The notes under the pieces: generated by a model | What the model saw: the letters and a program-made list of their open reading frames with translations, nothing else | What the model was told of the DNA's origin: nothing | Database searches by the model: none | From: an uncultured Selenomonadales bacterium | Lineage (GTDB): Bacteria; Bacillota_C; Negativicutes; Selenomonadales; Selenomonadaceae | Assembly: GCA_937907035.1 (NCBI GenBank) | Contig: CALCTX010000117.1 | Location: 1-14,510 of the forward strand | Reading direction: 5' to 3' | DNA: 14,510 nucleotides | Translations under genes and position numbers: made by a program | Part shown: one piece after another, positions 1-8,479 of the stretch | Numbering within the stretch: the first letter of the stretch is position 1 | Layout: every line of letters begins with the position of its first letter

Positions 1-2
1 TA

Positions 3-1013
3 GCATTTGCGGTGGCATTTTCCTTGATAACGGCTTTTCATATTGTACTGGGCGAGCTGGCACCGAAATCAATGGCCATCCAAAATGCGGAAGCAACAGT
101 TTTAGGCGTAGCGATGCCGATGCTCATTTTTCATCGGTTGATGCATCCGTTCGTTTGGGTTCTTAATCATGTAGCAAACTGGGTGGTGAAAATGCTGGGC
201 TTTGATCCGACCGCTGAAGAATCGGAAGCCCACACCGAAGATGAGATCCGTATTTTAATGGAAGATAGTCACAAAAAAGGATTTATTGATAAGACCGAGT
301 TCGACTTTGTTGATAATGTCTTTGATTTTTCCGATAAAAAAGTCCGTGATATCATGATTCCGCGAACAGATATGGTTTGTTTGTACCTGGAAGAAAGTGT
401 TGAGGAAAATATCCAGACGGCACTGACAAATCAGATGACCCGATATCCGATCTGCCGGGATGATAAGGATGATATCATCGGATTTTTGCATATCAAGGAT
501 TTGATGGAGGATATCTGTCATAATCGGCGGCCGAATTTTGAACATTTAGCCCGGACAGCTTTAATAGTGCCGGAGACAATGGCGGTCAGCCGGTTGCTGA
601 AGACAATGCAAAAAGGTTGCGAGCAGATAGCGATCGTTGTTGATGAATACGGCGGGACAGCCGGTATGGTAACCTTGGAAGATGTTGTCGAGGAGATAGT
701 CGGCGATATCCGTGATGAGTTTGATGAGGAACGTCCGGTTGTTGAACGGCGGGATGAGCTCACTTATTCAGTTGATGCGATGTTGCAGCTGGAAGAGTTT
801 GACGATATATTGGAACTGGATATCGAGGACGAAAATGTTGAGTCTATCGGCGGGTGGCTGCTTGATCAGGTAGAAGCGCCGCCACGGGTCGGACAGCAGA
901 TAGAATATAATGGTACGCTGTTTATTGTTGAAGAGGTTCGTAAGGTGCGGATAACCCGTATTTTGGTCAAACTTTCGCAGCCATTGGCAGAAGAACACGA
1001 TGAGATCGTTTAA
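3..1013 (+). CDS. CNNM/HlyC-CorC family membrane protein with CBS pair, 5'-truncated
   Basis: The reading frame is open from the window edge, so the N-terminus (most of the DUF21/CNNM membrane domain) lies outside. The visible part begins in the end of that domain with the family-typical segment HIVLGELAPK. It continues with a last hydrophobic stretch at about 100-200. A tandem CBS pair follows: the first from about RDIMIPRTDM to GFLHIKDLM (345-510), the second from ALIVPETMAV to GMVTLEDVVEEIVGDI (555-715). The C-terminal CorC/HlyC accessory domain spans about 750-990. Members of this family are inner-membrane proteins implicated in Mg2+/Co2+ or other divalent cation efflux. The old name hemolysin C is misleading. 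CBS pairs usually sense adenine nucleotides. The stop lies 12 nt before the uup start, suggesting co-transcription. Family assignment is secure; the transported ion is not. Confidence 0.9.
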   Translation, partial: AFAVAFSLITAFHIVLGELAPKSMAIQNAEATVLGVAMPMLIFHRLMHPFVWVLNHVANWVVKMLGFDPTAEESEAHTEDEIRILMEDSHKKGFIDKTEFDFVDNVFDFSDKKVRDIMIPRTDMVCLYLEESVEENIQTALTNQMTRYPICRDDKDDIIGFLHIKDLMEDICHNRRPNFEHLARTALIVPETMAVSRLLKTMQKGCEQIAIVVDEYGGTAGMVTLEDVVEEIVGDIRDEFDEERPVVERRDELTYSVDAMLQLEEFDDILELDIEDENVESIGGWLLDQVEAPPRVGQQIEYNGTLFIVEEVRKVRITRILVKLSQPLAEEHDEIV

Positions 1014-1025
1014 CAGGGGAAACGT

Positions 1026-2921
1026 ATGATACTGACGATAGAAAATCTGACAAAAGGATATGGCGAAAAAGAGCTGTTTACGGGCGTAAATCTTACGGTC
1101 AACGAAGGCGATAAGATCGGGATCGTCGGTATCAACGGTGCCGGAAAATCGACTTTATTGAAAACTATTGCCGGTCTGATACCGGCTGATGAAGGGAAGA
1201 TATCGCTGGTAAAGGGGATGCGGATCGGATATTTGGCGCAGGATAAGGAATTTGCGCCGGAGAATACCGTCCTCATGGAGGCTCTTGGCGGCAAAGATCC
1301 GTTGATGGAGGCTTTGCGCAGATATGAAACTTTATTGGCAGCTGTACGGGACGATCCGGCTGATAAGCTGGCGGAAAAACAACTCAGTGATTGTTCGGTT
1401 GAGATTGATGAACTTGGTGGCTGGGGGTTTGAGGCACAGGTAAAGCTTATTTTGACCAAGTTGGGATTTAGTGATTTTTCCCGCCGGGTAAAAGACCTGT
1501 CCGAAGGAGAAAGAAAACGGCTGGCGTTAGCAGCTACGCTTATTCAGCCCGCCGATGTTTTGCTGCTTGATGAACCGACCAATCATTTAGATGCGGCGGC
1601 TATTATTTGGCTGGAAGAATATCTGGCCGGGCAGAAAAGTGCTTTTTTGATGGTAACGCATGACCGATATTTTCTTGATAATACGGCAAAGCAGATTTTT
1701 GAACTCGATAAAGGGAAAGTTTATCTTTATACCGGGAATTACACTTTATTTCTGGAACAGAAGGAAGCCCGCATAGAACGAGCCGAGGCTGAAGAGAGAA
1801 AGAGGCAGAGTTTCTTGCGGCGGGAGCTGGTCTGGCTTCGTCGTGGGGCGCAGGCGCGCTCGACGAAACAAAAAGCCCGGATCGAACGTTATGAGGAAGT
1901 TAAAGCGCAGACGGTTGATCTGTCCCGAAACCAAGTGGAGATCGGATTAGCCGGCAGCCGATTGGGACGAACGGTTATTGAACTGGAAAAAGTGAATTTA
2001 TCGATTGCCGGGAAGCCGGTCGTAAAAGATTTTTCCTATATTGTCCGGCGGCGTGACCGGTTAGCTGTATTAGGGGCAAACGGCACCGGAAAATCGCTCC
2101 TGTTGGATATTTTCGCCGGTCGCCGTCAACCGGACAGTGGCCGGGTAGAGATAGGGCAGACGGTAAAGATCGGTTATTTCAGCCAGCAGCCGGCTGAAAT
2201 GGATGGGCGTTTGCGGGCTTTGGAATATATTCAAGAGGAAGCGCATCATCTTACTTTGGCTGATGGAACAAAACTTTCCGCTTCGCAGTTAATGGAACGG
2301 TTTTTATTTCCACCGGACCTGCAACGGGTTCCGGTCAGCCGGTTGTCCGGCGGAGAAAAACGGCGGCTGTTTTTATTGCGGTTGCTCATGAGTGCACCAA
2401 ATGTTTTGATCCTTGACGAGCCGACCAATGATCTTGATCTGGAAATGATGACAGTATTGGAAAACTTTATTGAGGATTTTGCCGGGGTACTGATATTTGT
2501 TTCTCAGGATCGGTTTTTTATTGATCGCTTAGCTGAACGGATCTGTGTTCCGGAAGGCGATGGCCGGTGGAATATCTGGACTGGCGGCTGGACTGACAAT
2601 GAAGACCGACTGAAACCGCAAAAAGAGGAAACGGTTGTTGCCAGGCCGGCGCAAAGACCGGAAGAAAAAAATAAATCCAATGAAAGCATTTCTTTACGAA
2701 AAAAGCTTTCCTTCAAAGAGCAGAAGGAGTATGCTGAAATAGAAGATATAATTGCCAGCCGGGAGGGGGAACTGAAAGTCGTTCAGTTACAGATGGCCGA
2801 ATGCAGTTCCGATTATGTACGGCTCGGTGAACTTACAAAAGAAGAGATCAGGTTGCAGACAGAAATTGCAACATTGCTCTCCCGTTGGGAATACTTGGAA
2901 AGTATTGTGAGCAATACATGA
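1026..2921 (+). CDS. uup: ABC-F family ATPase, Uup type
   Basis: A soluble protein of 631 residues with two ABC ATPase domains and no membrane segments. Domain 1 has Walker A GINGAGKST (35-43), signature LSEGE (about 158) and Walker B LLLDEPTNHLD (D182/E183). Domain 2 has Walker A GANGTGKS (about 349-356), signature LSGGE (about 440) and Walker B LILDEPTNDLD (about D464). Between them is the charged, helical ABC-F linker. A lysine/glutamate-rich C-terminal tail from about residue 555 (LRKKLSFKEQKEYAEIE onward) looks like the Uup coiled-coil domain. ABC-F proteins act on ribosomes or nucleic acid structures. Uup is linked to precise transposon excision and branched DNA/RNA intermediates. The ATG start is preceded by an AGGGGAA ribosome binding site. 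Another ABC-F subgroup is possible, but the C-terminal tail favours Uup. Confidence 0.88.
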   Translation: MILTIENLTKGYGEKELFTGVNLTVNEGDKIGIVGINGAGKSTLLKTIAGLIPADEGKISLVKGMRIGYLAQDKEFAPENTVLMEALGGKDPLMEALRRYETLLAAVRDDPADKLAEKQLSDCSVEIDELGGWGFEAQVKLILTKLGFSDFSRRVKDLSEGERKRLALAATLIQPADVLLLDEPTNHLDAAAIIWLEEYLAGQKSAFLMVTHDRYFLDNTAKQIFELDKGKVYLYTGNYTLFLEQKEARIERAEAEERKRQSFLRRELVWLRRGAQARSTKQKARIERYEEVKAQTVDLSRNQVEIGLAGSRLGRTVIELEKVNLSIAGKPVVKDFSYIVRRRDRLAVLGANGTGKSLLLDIFAGRRQPDSGRVEIGQTVKIGYFSQQPAEMDGRLRALEYIQEEAHHLTLADGTKLSASQLMERFLFPPDLQRVPVSRLSGGEKRRLFLLRLLMSAPNVLILDEPTNDLDLEMMTVLENFIEDFAGVLIFVSQDRFFIDRLAERICVPEGDGRWNIWTGGWTDNEDRLKPQKEETVVARPAQRPEEKNKSNESISLRKKLSFKEQKEYAEIEDIIASREGELKVVQLQMAECSSDYVRLGELTKEEIRLQTEIATLLSRWEYLESIVSNT

Positions 2922-2934
2922 GGAGGGTTTTGAT

Positions 2935-4203
2935 TTGGTTGATATTCAAAAATTATTAGCGGCCCGGAGAGCCTTTCAAATGCCCAATGATGAATTGCGG
3001 TCAACTTCGGCAGCTTTTCGTTATGATATTGAACATGGGTTTACAGATCCGGAGGTTTCAACGCTCCGACTTTTGCCGGCGTATACGAATTTGCCGGACG
3101 GGCGGGAAACAGGAACTTATATTGCGCTCGATTTTGGCGGGACAAATATTCGTGTATTGCGGATACGCCTGCTGGGCAATGGCTGTTTTGATGTTGAAGC
3201 CCGGGTTGAGCGGCCGTTCAAGGTCGAAGGACAGTATGATTATATCGGTGAAGGGACAACAGCTGATGAGCTATGGGACTTTACAGCTGAACTGATAGAT
3301 GCTGTAGTTGCGGGCGATAAAGAAACGCCTTATAAATTGGGGCATACATTTTCGTTCCCGTCTAAACAGACGAATATATATGATGCCCGGCTGATATGTT
3401 GGACTAAAGAGTTTCGTACGCAGGGTGTCGAAGGTGAGATAGTTAATGATCAGCTGAAAGCCGCTTTGGCGCGGAGAGGCTTGACCAATATTGAGCCGGT
3501 AGCAGTTGTCAACGATACGGTAGCCGCATTGCTGTCTGCGGCGTATGCACACCGGAAAACGTTTATCGGCTCGATCATAGCAACCGGTCATAATACTTGT
3601 TATTTAGAAGACTTTGGCGGGCAAAAGACGCCGATGGTTATCAATATGGAATCCGGCAATTTCAGCAAACTGTTGCCTAATCCGTATGACAGCCGCCTGG
3701 ATGCCGCTTCGCAACGGCCGGGTGAGCAGCGTATGGAAAAGATGGTTTCCGGTAAATACCTCGGTGTATTGTTTACCTTGGCTCTTGCCGATGCAGTAGG
3801 GCCAAAAGTTCTTGATAATCCGTTCAGCAGTGTTGATATGTCAGCTTTGCTGGCGGCACCGGATGGCGGGGCAGATATTCTGACGCGGCATACCGGTGAG
3901 GAGTTCAGCCAGGGGGAAGCATTTGCAGCTAATGCTTTGGCGGAAGAGATAGTTCGCCGGTCAGCCCGGCTGATAGCCGCGACCTATGCCGGAACACTCT
4001 GGCATTTAGCCGGCTCCGGAATGGTTTTGCCACAGAAGATCGCTATTGAAGGCAGTGTATATGCAAAAATGCCGGTTATCCGTGAAGCTTTGACAGAGGC
4101 GCTTTATGATCTGTTAGGACACGAAGCGACCGGTATTGAGATCGATTATGTAACTGATGGCGGCGGACTGGGCGCAGCTCTGGCCGCGGCAATGGTTGAA
4201 TAG
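2935..4203 (+). CDS. Eukaryote-like hexokinase (hexokinase family, not ROK)
   Basis: Predicted ATP-dependent hexose kinase of 422 residues, making glucose-6-phosphate or a related hexose phosphate in the cytoplasm. Motifs of the eukaryotic-type hexokinase family appear in order: phosphate 1 loop DFGGTNIR (66-73); sugar-binding LGHTFSFP (135-142) followed by WTKEF, nearly the classical hexokinase signature; VNDTVA with the expected catalytic Asp194; phosphate 2-like ATGHNTCY (216-223); NMESGNF (237-243), the counterpart of the glucose-contacting NxExGxF motif; and a Gly-rich C-terminal adenosine-side segment DGGGLGAAL. Length is close to a single eukaryotic half-hexokinase. The start is TTG at 2935, with AGGAGGG at 2921-2927, 7 nt upstream, overlapping the uup stop codon. 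That overlap suggests translational coupling. Substrate range cannot be read from the sequence. Confidence 0.9.
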   Translation: MVDIQKLLAARRAFQMPNDELRSTSAAFRYDIEHGFTDPEVSTLRLLPAYTNLPDGRETGTYIALDFGGTNIRVLRIRLLGNGCFDVEARVERPFKVEGQYDYIGEGTTADELWDFTAELIDAVVAGDKETPYKLGHTFSFPSKQTNIYDARLICWTKEFRTQGVEGEIVNDQLKAALARRGLTNIEPVAVVNDTVAALLSAAYAHRKTFIGSIIATGHNTCYLEDFGGQKTPMVINMESGNFSKLLPNPYDSRLDAASQRPGEQRMEKMVSGKYLGVLFTLALADAVGPKVLDNPFSSVDMSALLAAPDGGADILTRHTGEEFSQGEAFAANALAEEIVRRSARLIAATYAGTLWHLAGSGMVLPQKIAIEGSVYAKMPVIREALTEALYDLLGHEATGIEIDYVTDGGGLGAALAAAMVE

Positions 4204-4223
4204 AGTTTTGAGGGGGAATTATC

Positions 4224-5487
4224 GTGGCAGAAAAAGTGCCGCATGTTGTAATAGTTGGTGCCGGATTTGGCGGATTAAAGACAGCAAAGCTTTTAGCAGG
4301 AGAAAATGTCCGTATCACATTGATCGATAAAGAAAATTATCATCTGTTTCAGCCACTTTTGTATCAGGTGGCAACATCGGAATTGTCAACAAATGAGATC
4401 GCCTATCCAATCCGGGCGTTTTTCAAAAAGAATTACAATGTCAATTTTTTAATGGCAGAGGTAACGGGATTTGATACAGAGAAAAAATCAGTGCTGACAG
4501 ATCGCGGTGAAGTTGCCTATGATTATCTCATCCTGGCTGTCGGAGCAACGACGAATTTCTTTGGGATGCAGAATGTCGAAAAGAATTCCTATCCGATGAA
4601 GAGCTTGCCGGAAGCGTTAAAACTTCGCGATCATATCATTCAGATGTTTGAACAGGCTGACCGGACCGAAGATCCGGAAATTCGCAAACGACTGTTGACA
4701 TTTGTTTGTGTCGGAGGCGGTCCGACCGGCGTGGAAATGGCCGGAGCATTAAGTGAACTGGTTTACAAGGTTATGGCCGAAGATTATCACCAGTTCAATT
4801 TCCGGGAGGTCAGCATTCAGCTGGTTGAGGCTATGGATGCAGTACTGCTGATGATGCCGGAATCATTGCGACATGAGGCAGAACAGGTGTTACGGCAACG
4901 GCTTAACGTTGAGGTTCGGTTACACGCTCAGGTTATGGATTACGATGGACGGTACGGTAATACCGACGGAAACTGTTATTTGGGCAGCCGGAGTAAAAGC
5001 CGTTCCTTTGACAACCAAATTAGGAGCAGAAATTGACCGCGCCGGAAGACTTATGGTCAATGAATATTTGCAGGTAAGAGGCTTTAAAGATATATTCGCG
5101 ATCGGCGACTGTGCACATTTTGAGCAAGACGGACGGCCGTTGGCGACAATTGCGCCGGTAGCGACACAACAGGCTGAGGTATGTGTGCAAAATCTGCTGA
5201 AGCTTATCAACTTTAATAATGAACCATGGATATCCTTCTATTACAAAGATGTCGGTTCCATGGCCACGATCAGCAATGGGCAGGCTGTTGTCGCAATGGA
5301 CAGCAGGTTGGGCAAGATACAGCTGACAGGATTTTTGGCTTGGATTTCCTGGATGGTCGTGCATATAGTTCGCCTGGCCGGAACCTATACCAACATTGTG
5401 GTACTTTGGAAATGGCTGCTGAATTATTTTATCGACCTCAGATTGGGCCGGATCGTTATTTATAAGGAAAAAGCGAAAGAGGAATAA
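4224..5487 (+). pseudogene. ndh: Type II NADH dehydrogenase (NDH-2), split by a frameshift
   Basis: A single-polypeptide NADH:quinone oxidoreductase of the membrane surface, read in two frames. Frame A starts at GTG 4224 after GAGGGGG and has the FAD-binding GAGFGG (12-17), NYHLFQPLLYQVAT (38-51) and the second dinucleotide fold GGGPTGVEMAG (164-174). It is collinear with the family to VMDYDG (about 4949) and then runs into unrelated residues, stopping at 5036. Frame B continues the family from DGTVIPTETVIWAAGVKA (from 4948) through the FAD-binding DIFAIGDCA, the quinone-site-like APVATQQAE and the hydrophobic C-terminal membrane anchor to the stop at 5485-5487. Joining the frames gives a near full-length enzyme, apparently short by several residues at the join. 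Either this copy is inactivated or the assembly has a local error. No ribosomal slippery site is obvious. Confidence 0.87.
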
Positions 5488-5488
5488 A

Positions 5489-5523
5489 AATAACCGCATG
5501 CTTTATTACAGCATGCGGTTATT
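5489..5523. terminator. Bidirectional rho-independent terminator between ndh and deoC
   Basis: A perfect 14-bp inverted repeat: left arm 5489-5502 (AATAACCGCATGCT), loop 5503-5509, right arm 5510-5523. On the + strand the stem ends in a T run (TTATTTTAT). On the - strand the complementary A run 5485-5490 becomes a T run. It sits just after the ndh stop and 20 nt beyond the deoC stop on the other strand, so it can serve both convergent units. Confidence 0.9.
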
Positions 5524-5542
5524 TTATGTTAAATTTTAAATT

Positions 5543-6208
5543 TCATATTTCGTCATCGTGCTTGTCTTTGAGGAGTTTTACTGCTGCACTGCAACCGAGA
5601 CGGTCACAGCCTTCTTTTAAGTATTCTTTCATGTCGCTGATGTTGCGGATACCGCCGGCAGCTTTGATCTTTACTGTACCGGCCAGCTGTTCCTTGAATA
5701 AGAGGACATCGCTGTGAGTGGCTCCGGACGGCCCAAATCCGGTTGAGGTTTTTATGTAATCGGCACCGGCATCTTTAACACATTGACATAATCTGATCTT
5801 TTCATCGTCTTCCAGATAGCAGGTTTCGATAATAACCTTGAGAATCTTCTTTTTTACAGCTTTTTTGATTTCGGAAATTTCCCGGGTGATATAATCATAA
5901 TCACCGTTTTTTACTGCAGTGATATTTATTACCATATCTATTTCATCGGCGCCGTTTTTAACAGCATCTTTGGCGGCAAAAACTTTGGCGGCGGTGGTAT
6001 CATAACCCAACGGGAACCCTATAACGGCACAGATCGTTAAGGTGCTGCCGTAGGTTTCTTTTACCCGGCTGATGTAAGACGGCGGTATGCAGACAGAGGC
6101 GGTCTTATAAACTATAGCCTGTTCGCAAAGCTCCTGGATCTCGGACCAGGTGGCTGTCGGGGACAGTAATGTGTGGTCGACGTGGGCGAGAATTTCTGAT
6201 GCGTTCAT
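5543..6208 (-). CDS. deoC: Deoxyribose-phosphate aldolase
   Basis: A 221-residue class I aldolase (TIM barrel) that cleaves 2-deoxyribose-5-phosphate to glyceraldehyde-3-phosphate and acetaldehyde in deoxynucleoside catabolism. The family core is complete: HVDHTLL near the N-terminus, EIDMVINI with Asp91, the Schiff-base lysine Lys153 in YIKTSTGFGPSGAT, and Lys182 in IKAAGGIR. An upstream in-frame ATG at 6223 exists, but its ATGGAGG contains the ribosome binding site. The GGAGG lies 8 nt before the ATG at 6208, so the start at MNASE is preferred. The gene stands alone, divergent from the amino-sugar operon, with no other deo genes in the window. Confidence 0.95.
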   Translation of the reverse strand: MNASEILAHVDHTLLSPTATWSEIQELCEQAIVYKTASVCIPPSYISRVKETYGSTLTICAVIGFPLGYDTTAAKVFAAKDAVKNGADEIDMVINITAVKNGDYDYITREISEIKKAVKKKILKVIIETCYLEDDEKIRLCQCVKDAGADYIKTSTGFGPSGATHSDVLLFKEQLAGTVKIKAAGGIRNISDMKEYLKEGCDRLGCSAAVKLLKDKHDDEI

Positions 6209-6241
6209 GAGAAAAACCTCCATTTTTTTGGGAGTACCATA

Positions 6242-6270
6242 TTGTTAAAAAGATTATATCATAATATTAT
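6242..6270 (+). promoter_or_regulatory. Predicted promoter of the nanE-crr operon
   Basis: TTGTTA (6242-6247), a 17-nt spacer and TATTAT (6265-6270) match the sigma-70/A pattern moderately well. The predicted leader is about 90 nt of AT-rich DNA before the nanE ATG. The -10 element coincides with the 10-bp palindrome ATAATATTAT (6261-6270), a possible operator. The match is weaker than that of the opposing deoC promoter. No convincing cre site was seen. Confidence 0.4.
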
Positions 6271-6281
6271 TGCGGAGTCAG
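6253..6281 (-). promoter_or_regulatory. Predicted deoC promoter
   Basis: Read on the - strand: CTGACT (6281-6276), a 17-nt spacer, then a perfect TATAAT (6258-6253) preceded by TG one base upstream, an extended -10. The predicted start of transcription is near 6246, about 38 nt before the chosen deoC start. It is a consensus match only. Confidence 0.55.
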
Positions 6282-6367
6282 TTGAAAAAGATAGTAAAAA
6301 TAGAGGAAATATACTGTTTTGTGGAGAAGATAATAAAACGATAAAGAATAAGGTGAGTGAGACTATT

Positions 6368-7033
6368 ATGCTGGATGAATTAAAAGGAAAATTGATTGTA
6401 TCGTGTCAGGCACTGAGTGATGAACCGCTTTATGGTTCTGAAACAATGGGGAAAATGGCGTTGGCGGCAAAGCAGGGCGGAGCAGCAGCTATCAGGGCAC
6501 AGGGCGTTGCGGACATAACTGAGATAAAAAAGGCGACAGGATTGCCGGTAATCGGTTTGATCAAACAGAATTATGCTGATTCAGATGTTTATATTACGCC
6601 GACTATGACTGAGGTCGAAGCACTGATTGCGGCACCGTGTGAAATGATCGCGCTTGATATGACAATGCGGCCACGCCCGAATCGCGAAAAGATGCTGACT
6701 CTTGTAAAGGCGATAAAAGCAGCCGGCAAGCTGGTACTGGCGGATATTTCGACGATTGAGGAAGGGGTTATGGCTGAAGAGTTTGGTGCTGACGCAGTTT
6801 CAACAACACTGTCAGGGTATACGCCGTATTCACCTCAGCATAAAGGCCCTGATTTGGCATTGGTTGCGGCTTTGGCTGAAGCGTTAACGGTTCCGCTTAT
6901 TGCAGAAGGCAGAATCGGAACACCGGCGGAGCTGCAGGAAGCACTGAAGGCGGGAGCGTACGCTGTAGTAGTCGGGTCAGCGATAACCCGGCCGCAGCTT
7001 ATTACAAAATCATTTGTTGATGCTTTGACATGA
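6368..7033 (+). CDS. nanE: N-acylmannosamine-6-phosphate 2-epimerase
   Basis: A 221-residue cytoplasmic TIM-barrel enzyme interconverting ManNAc-6-P and GlcNAc-6-P in sialic acid/ManNAc catabolism. Family features: VSCQALSDEPLYG near the N-terminus (phosphate and substrate end), AAAIRAQG (39-46), GLIK with the expected catalytic Lys66, IALDMTMRPRP (94-104), STTLSGYTPYS (145-155), IAEGRIGTP with Glu180, and VVGSAITRP (201-209). The frame stays open upstream to a TTG at 6242. Those 42 residues are AT-rich and unlike the family, while AAGGTGAG at 6350-6357 sits 10 nt before ATG 6368, which fixes the start. It is the first gene of the operon that supplies NagA and NagB downstream. Confidence 0.94.
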   Translation: MLDELKGKLIVSCQALSDEPLYGSETMGKMALAAKQGGAAAIRAQGVADITEIKKATGLPVIGLIKQNYADSDVYITPTMTEVEALIAAPCEMIALDMTMRPRPNREKMLTLVKAIKAAGKLVLADISTIEEGVMAEEFGADAVSTTLSGYTPYSPQHKGPDLALVAALAEALTVPLIAEGRIGTPAELQEALKAGAYAVVVGSAITRPQLITKSFVDALT

Positions 7034-7090
7034 TAGAAAATCGATGATGATATGTAATTACAGAAATACATATTTACGGGAGGCGTAAAG

Positions 7091-8479
7091 ATGTCGTTGG
7101 CAGGTATTTTGATCATACTTGGATTTTTTATATTCGCAGCATTGATGGTGGCCCGGATTATACCACCGCTTCTGACTTTACCCCTCATGGCTGCCTGGAC
7201 TTGCCAGGTGGCGCATTTGCCGATAAATGATTATCTCAATGTAATTTTGCTTGCGGGAAGTATGAAGCTGGCCGGAGCAATGGCAGTTGTTATTTTTGGG
7301 GCGATGTTTGCCCGGGTAATAATGAAAGCGGGGATTTCGGATTCCTTGATCAAAAAGGCGGCAGAACTGGCAGGTGATCAACCGCGGTTTATTGCGATTC
7401 TGATTTTTGGTGCGGTTGTGTTTGTGTTTTTGGGAATGAGCGGTCTGGGGGCTGTTATTATGGCGGGGTCAATAGCATTGCCGATAATGACAGGGGCGGG
7501 GATTGCTCCGCTTGATGCCGCAGTTATTCTGGTCTTGGGAATTAGTACCGGCCTTATGGCCAATCTGGCAAATTATGGTACATATATTGGTATTTTTGGC
7601 GGGCAGGTGGTAACAGAATGCTATCCGCCAGCTTTGTTGATTTGCGGATTGTTTTCTCTGCTTTATATTTTTGTCAATATTCGGGCTGGCAGGAATAGTC
7701 ACGGTTCGTTTGTCGGGATAATAAAGTTGCTTATCCTTGGAGCAGTTTCAGTACCGGGGAGTTTTGTGAAATCTTTGGGCGGTGTTTTCCAGGTACAGGA
7801 GACGACATTGTTTTCCAAAAAGGATAATACGCCGGCAGCGGCACTGGTTACGCCGGCTATTCCGTTGATAACGGTTTATGCTTTTCGCTATATTTGCGGT
7901 TTCAATGTAAAAGCAGGCGGAGTCGATCCGGTAGCAGCAGCAATATGCGGCTTTATTTTGGCCTCGGTTTATGCGGTGTTATTGACGAAACCGCGGGAGT
8001 TGATAAATATTATGGCGGGAGCGATTGTCGAGGGAATTCGTGACGTGGCAGGAGTTTTGTTTCTGTTCATGGGTATCGGGATGCTGGTAGCAGCTGTTAT
8101 GCACCCGGCGGTAGCGGCAGTTTTGAACCCGTTGCTTTTGGATGTTGTGCCGAAATCTTCGGTAGGATTGGCGTTGTTTTTCGCCATACTTGCACCAACG
8201 GCACTTTACCGGGGACCGTTAAACATGTTTGGAATGGGCGCCGGGATTGCTGTACTGCTTTATGCGCTGCATTTAATTGAGCCGGCAGTGCTTTGCGGAA
8301 TGTTTATCGGCGTACAATTTTTGCAGGGAATTTCTGATCCGACAAATTCATCAAACACTTGGATTGCTGATTTTGTGCGGGCAGATACAGGAGATATTCT
8401 CAGAAAAACGCTTCCGTACAGCTGGGGTATGTGTTTGGCAATGTTACTGGTTGTGCTTATCCGGCAGGGAGGATTATGA
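7091..8479 (+). CDS. Multi-TM transporter, ion-transporter-superfamily-like, substrate unknown
   Basis: A 462-residue, very hydrophobic protein with roughly 11-12 predicted membrane segments and short polar loops. The overall look is that of the ion-transporter (IT)/anion permease group: two similar halves and Gly/Ala-rich broken helices such as FLGMSGLGAVIMAGSIALP (about 117-135), MANLANYGTYIGIFGG and TALYRGPLNMFGMGAGI. I do not recognise a specific family with confidence. Similar permeases sit beside hydantoinase/oxoprolinase genes in other genomes, but that is recollection rather than a search. The ATG follows GGGAGG at 7079-7084. The stop overlaps the start of the HyuA-like gene (ATGATG over TGA), implying tight coupling. 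By context it probably imports the substrate of this operon, such as an N-acyl amino sugar, ManNAc or sialate-derived compound, or the HyuA substrate. Confidence 0.75.
   Translation: MSLAGILIILGFFIFAALMVARIIPPLLTLPLMAAWTCQVAHLPINDYLNVILLAGSMKLAGAMAVVIFGAMFARVIMKAGISDSLIKKAAELAGDQPRFIAILIFGAVVFVFLGMSGLGAVIMAGSIALPIMTGAGIAPLDAAVILVLGISTGLMANLANYGTYIGIFGGQVVTECYPPALLICGLFSLLYIFVNIRAGRNSHGSFVGIIKLLILGAVSVPGSFVKSLGGVFQVQETTLFSKKDNTPAAALVTPAIPLITVYAFRYICGFNVKAGGVDPVAAAICGFILASVYAVLLTKPRELINIMAGAIVEGIRDVAGVLFLFMGIGMLVAAVMHPAVAAVLNPLLLDVVPKSSVGLALFFAILAPTALYRGPLNMFGMGAGIAVLLYALHLIEPAVLCGMFIGVQFLQGISDPTNSSNTWIADFVRADTGDILRKTLPYSWGMCLAMLLVVLIRQGGL

Noticed and set aside
1010..1459. Leftward open frame opposite the start of uup
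   Set aside because: Serine/proline-rich shadow of the ABC domain; the uup frame has the conserved Walker A motif here.
4935..4960. Programmed ribosomal frameshifting in ndh
   Set aside because: No slippery heptamer or strong downstream structure is visible, and residues seem to be missing at the join, which slippage would not explain.
6242..6367. N-terminal extension of nanE by 42 residues from TTG 6242
   Set aside because: The stretch is AT-rich, unlike NanE proteins, covers the predicted promoter, and a ribosome binding site lies directly before ATG 6368.
6300..6367. Riboswitch or cre operator in the nanE leader
   Set aside because: The leader is only about 90 nt, AT-rich, with an imperfect GTTTTGT/ATAAAAC pairing and no recognisable aptamer core or cre consensus.
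7050..7073. Hairpin ATATGTA/TACATAT between nanE and the transporter as a terminator
   Set aside because: Only seven A/T-rich base pairs with no T run, inside a tightly packed operon. At most it affects mRNA stability.
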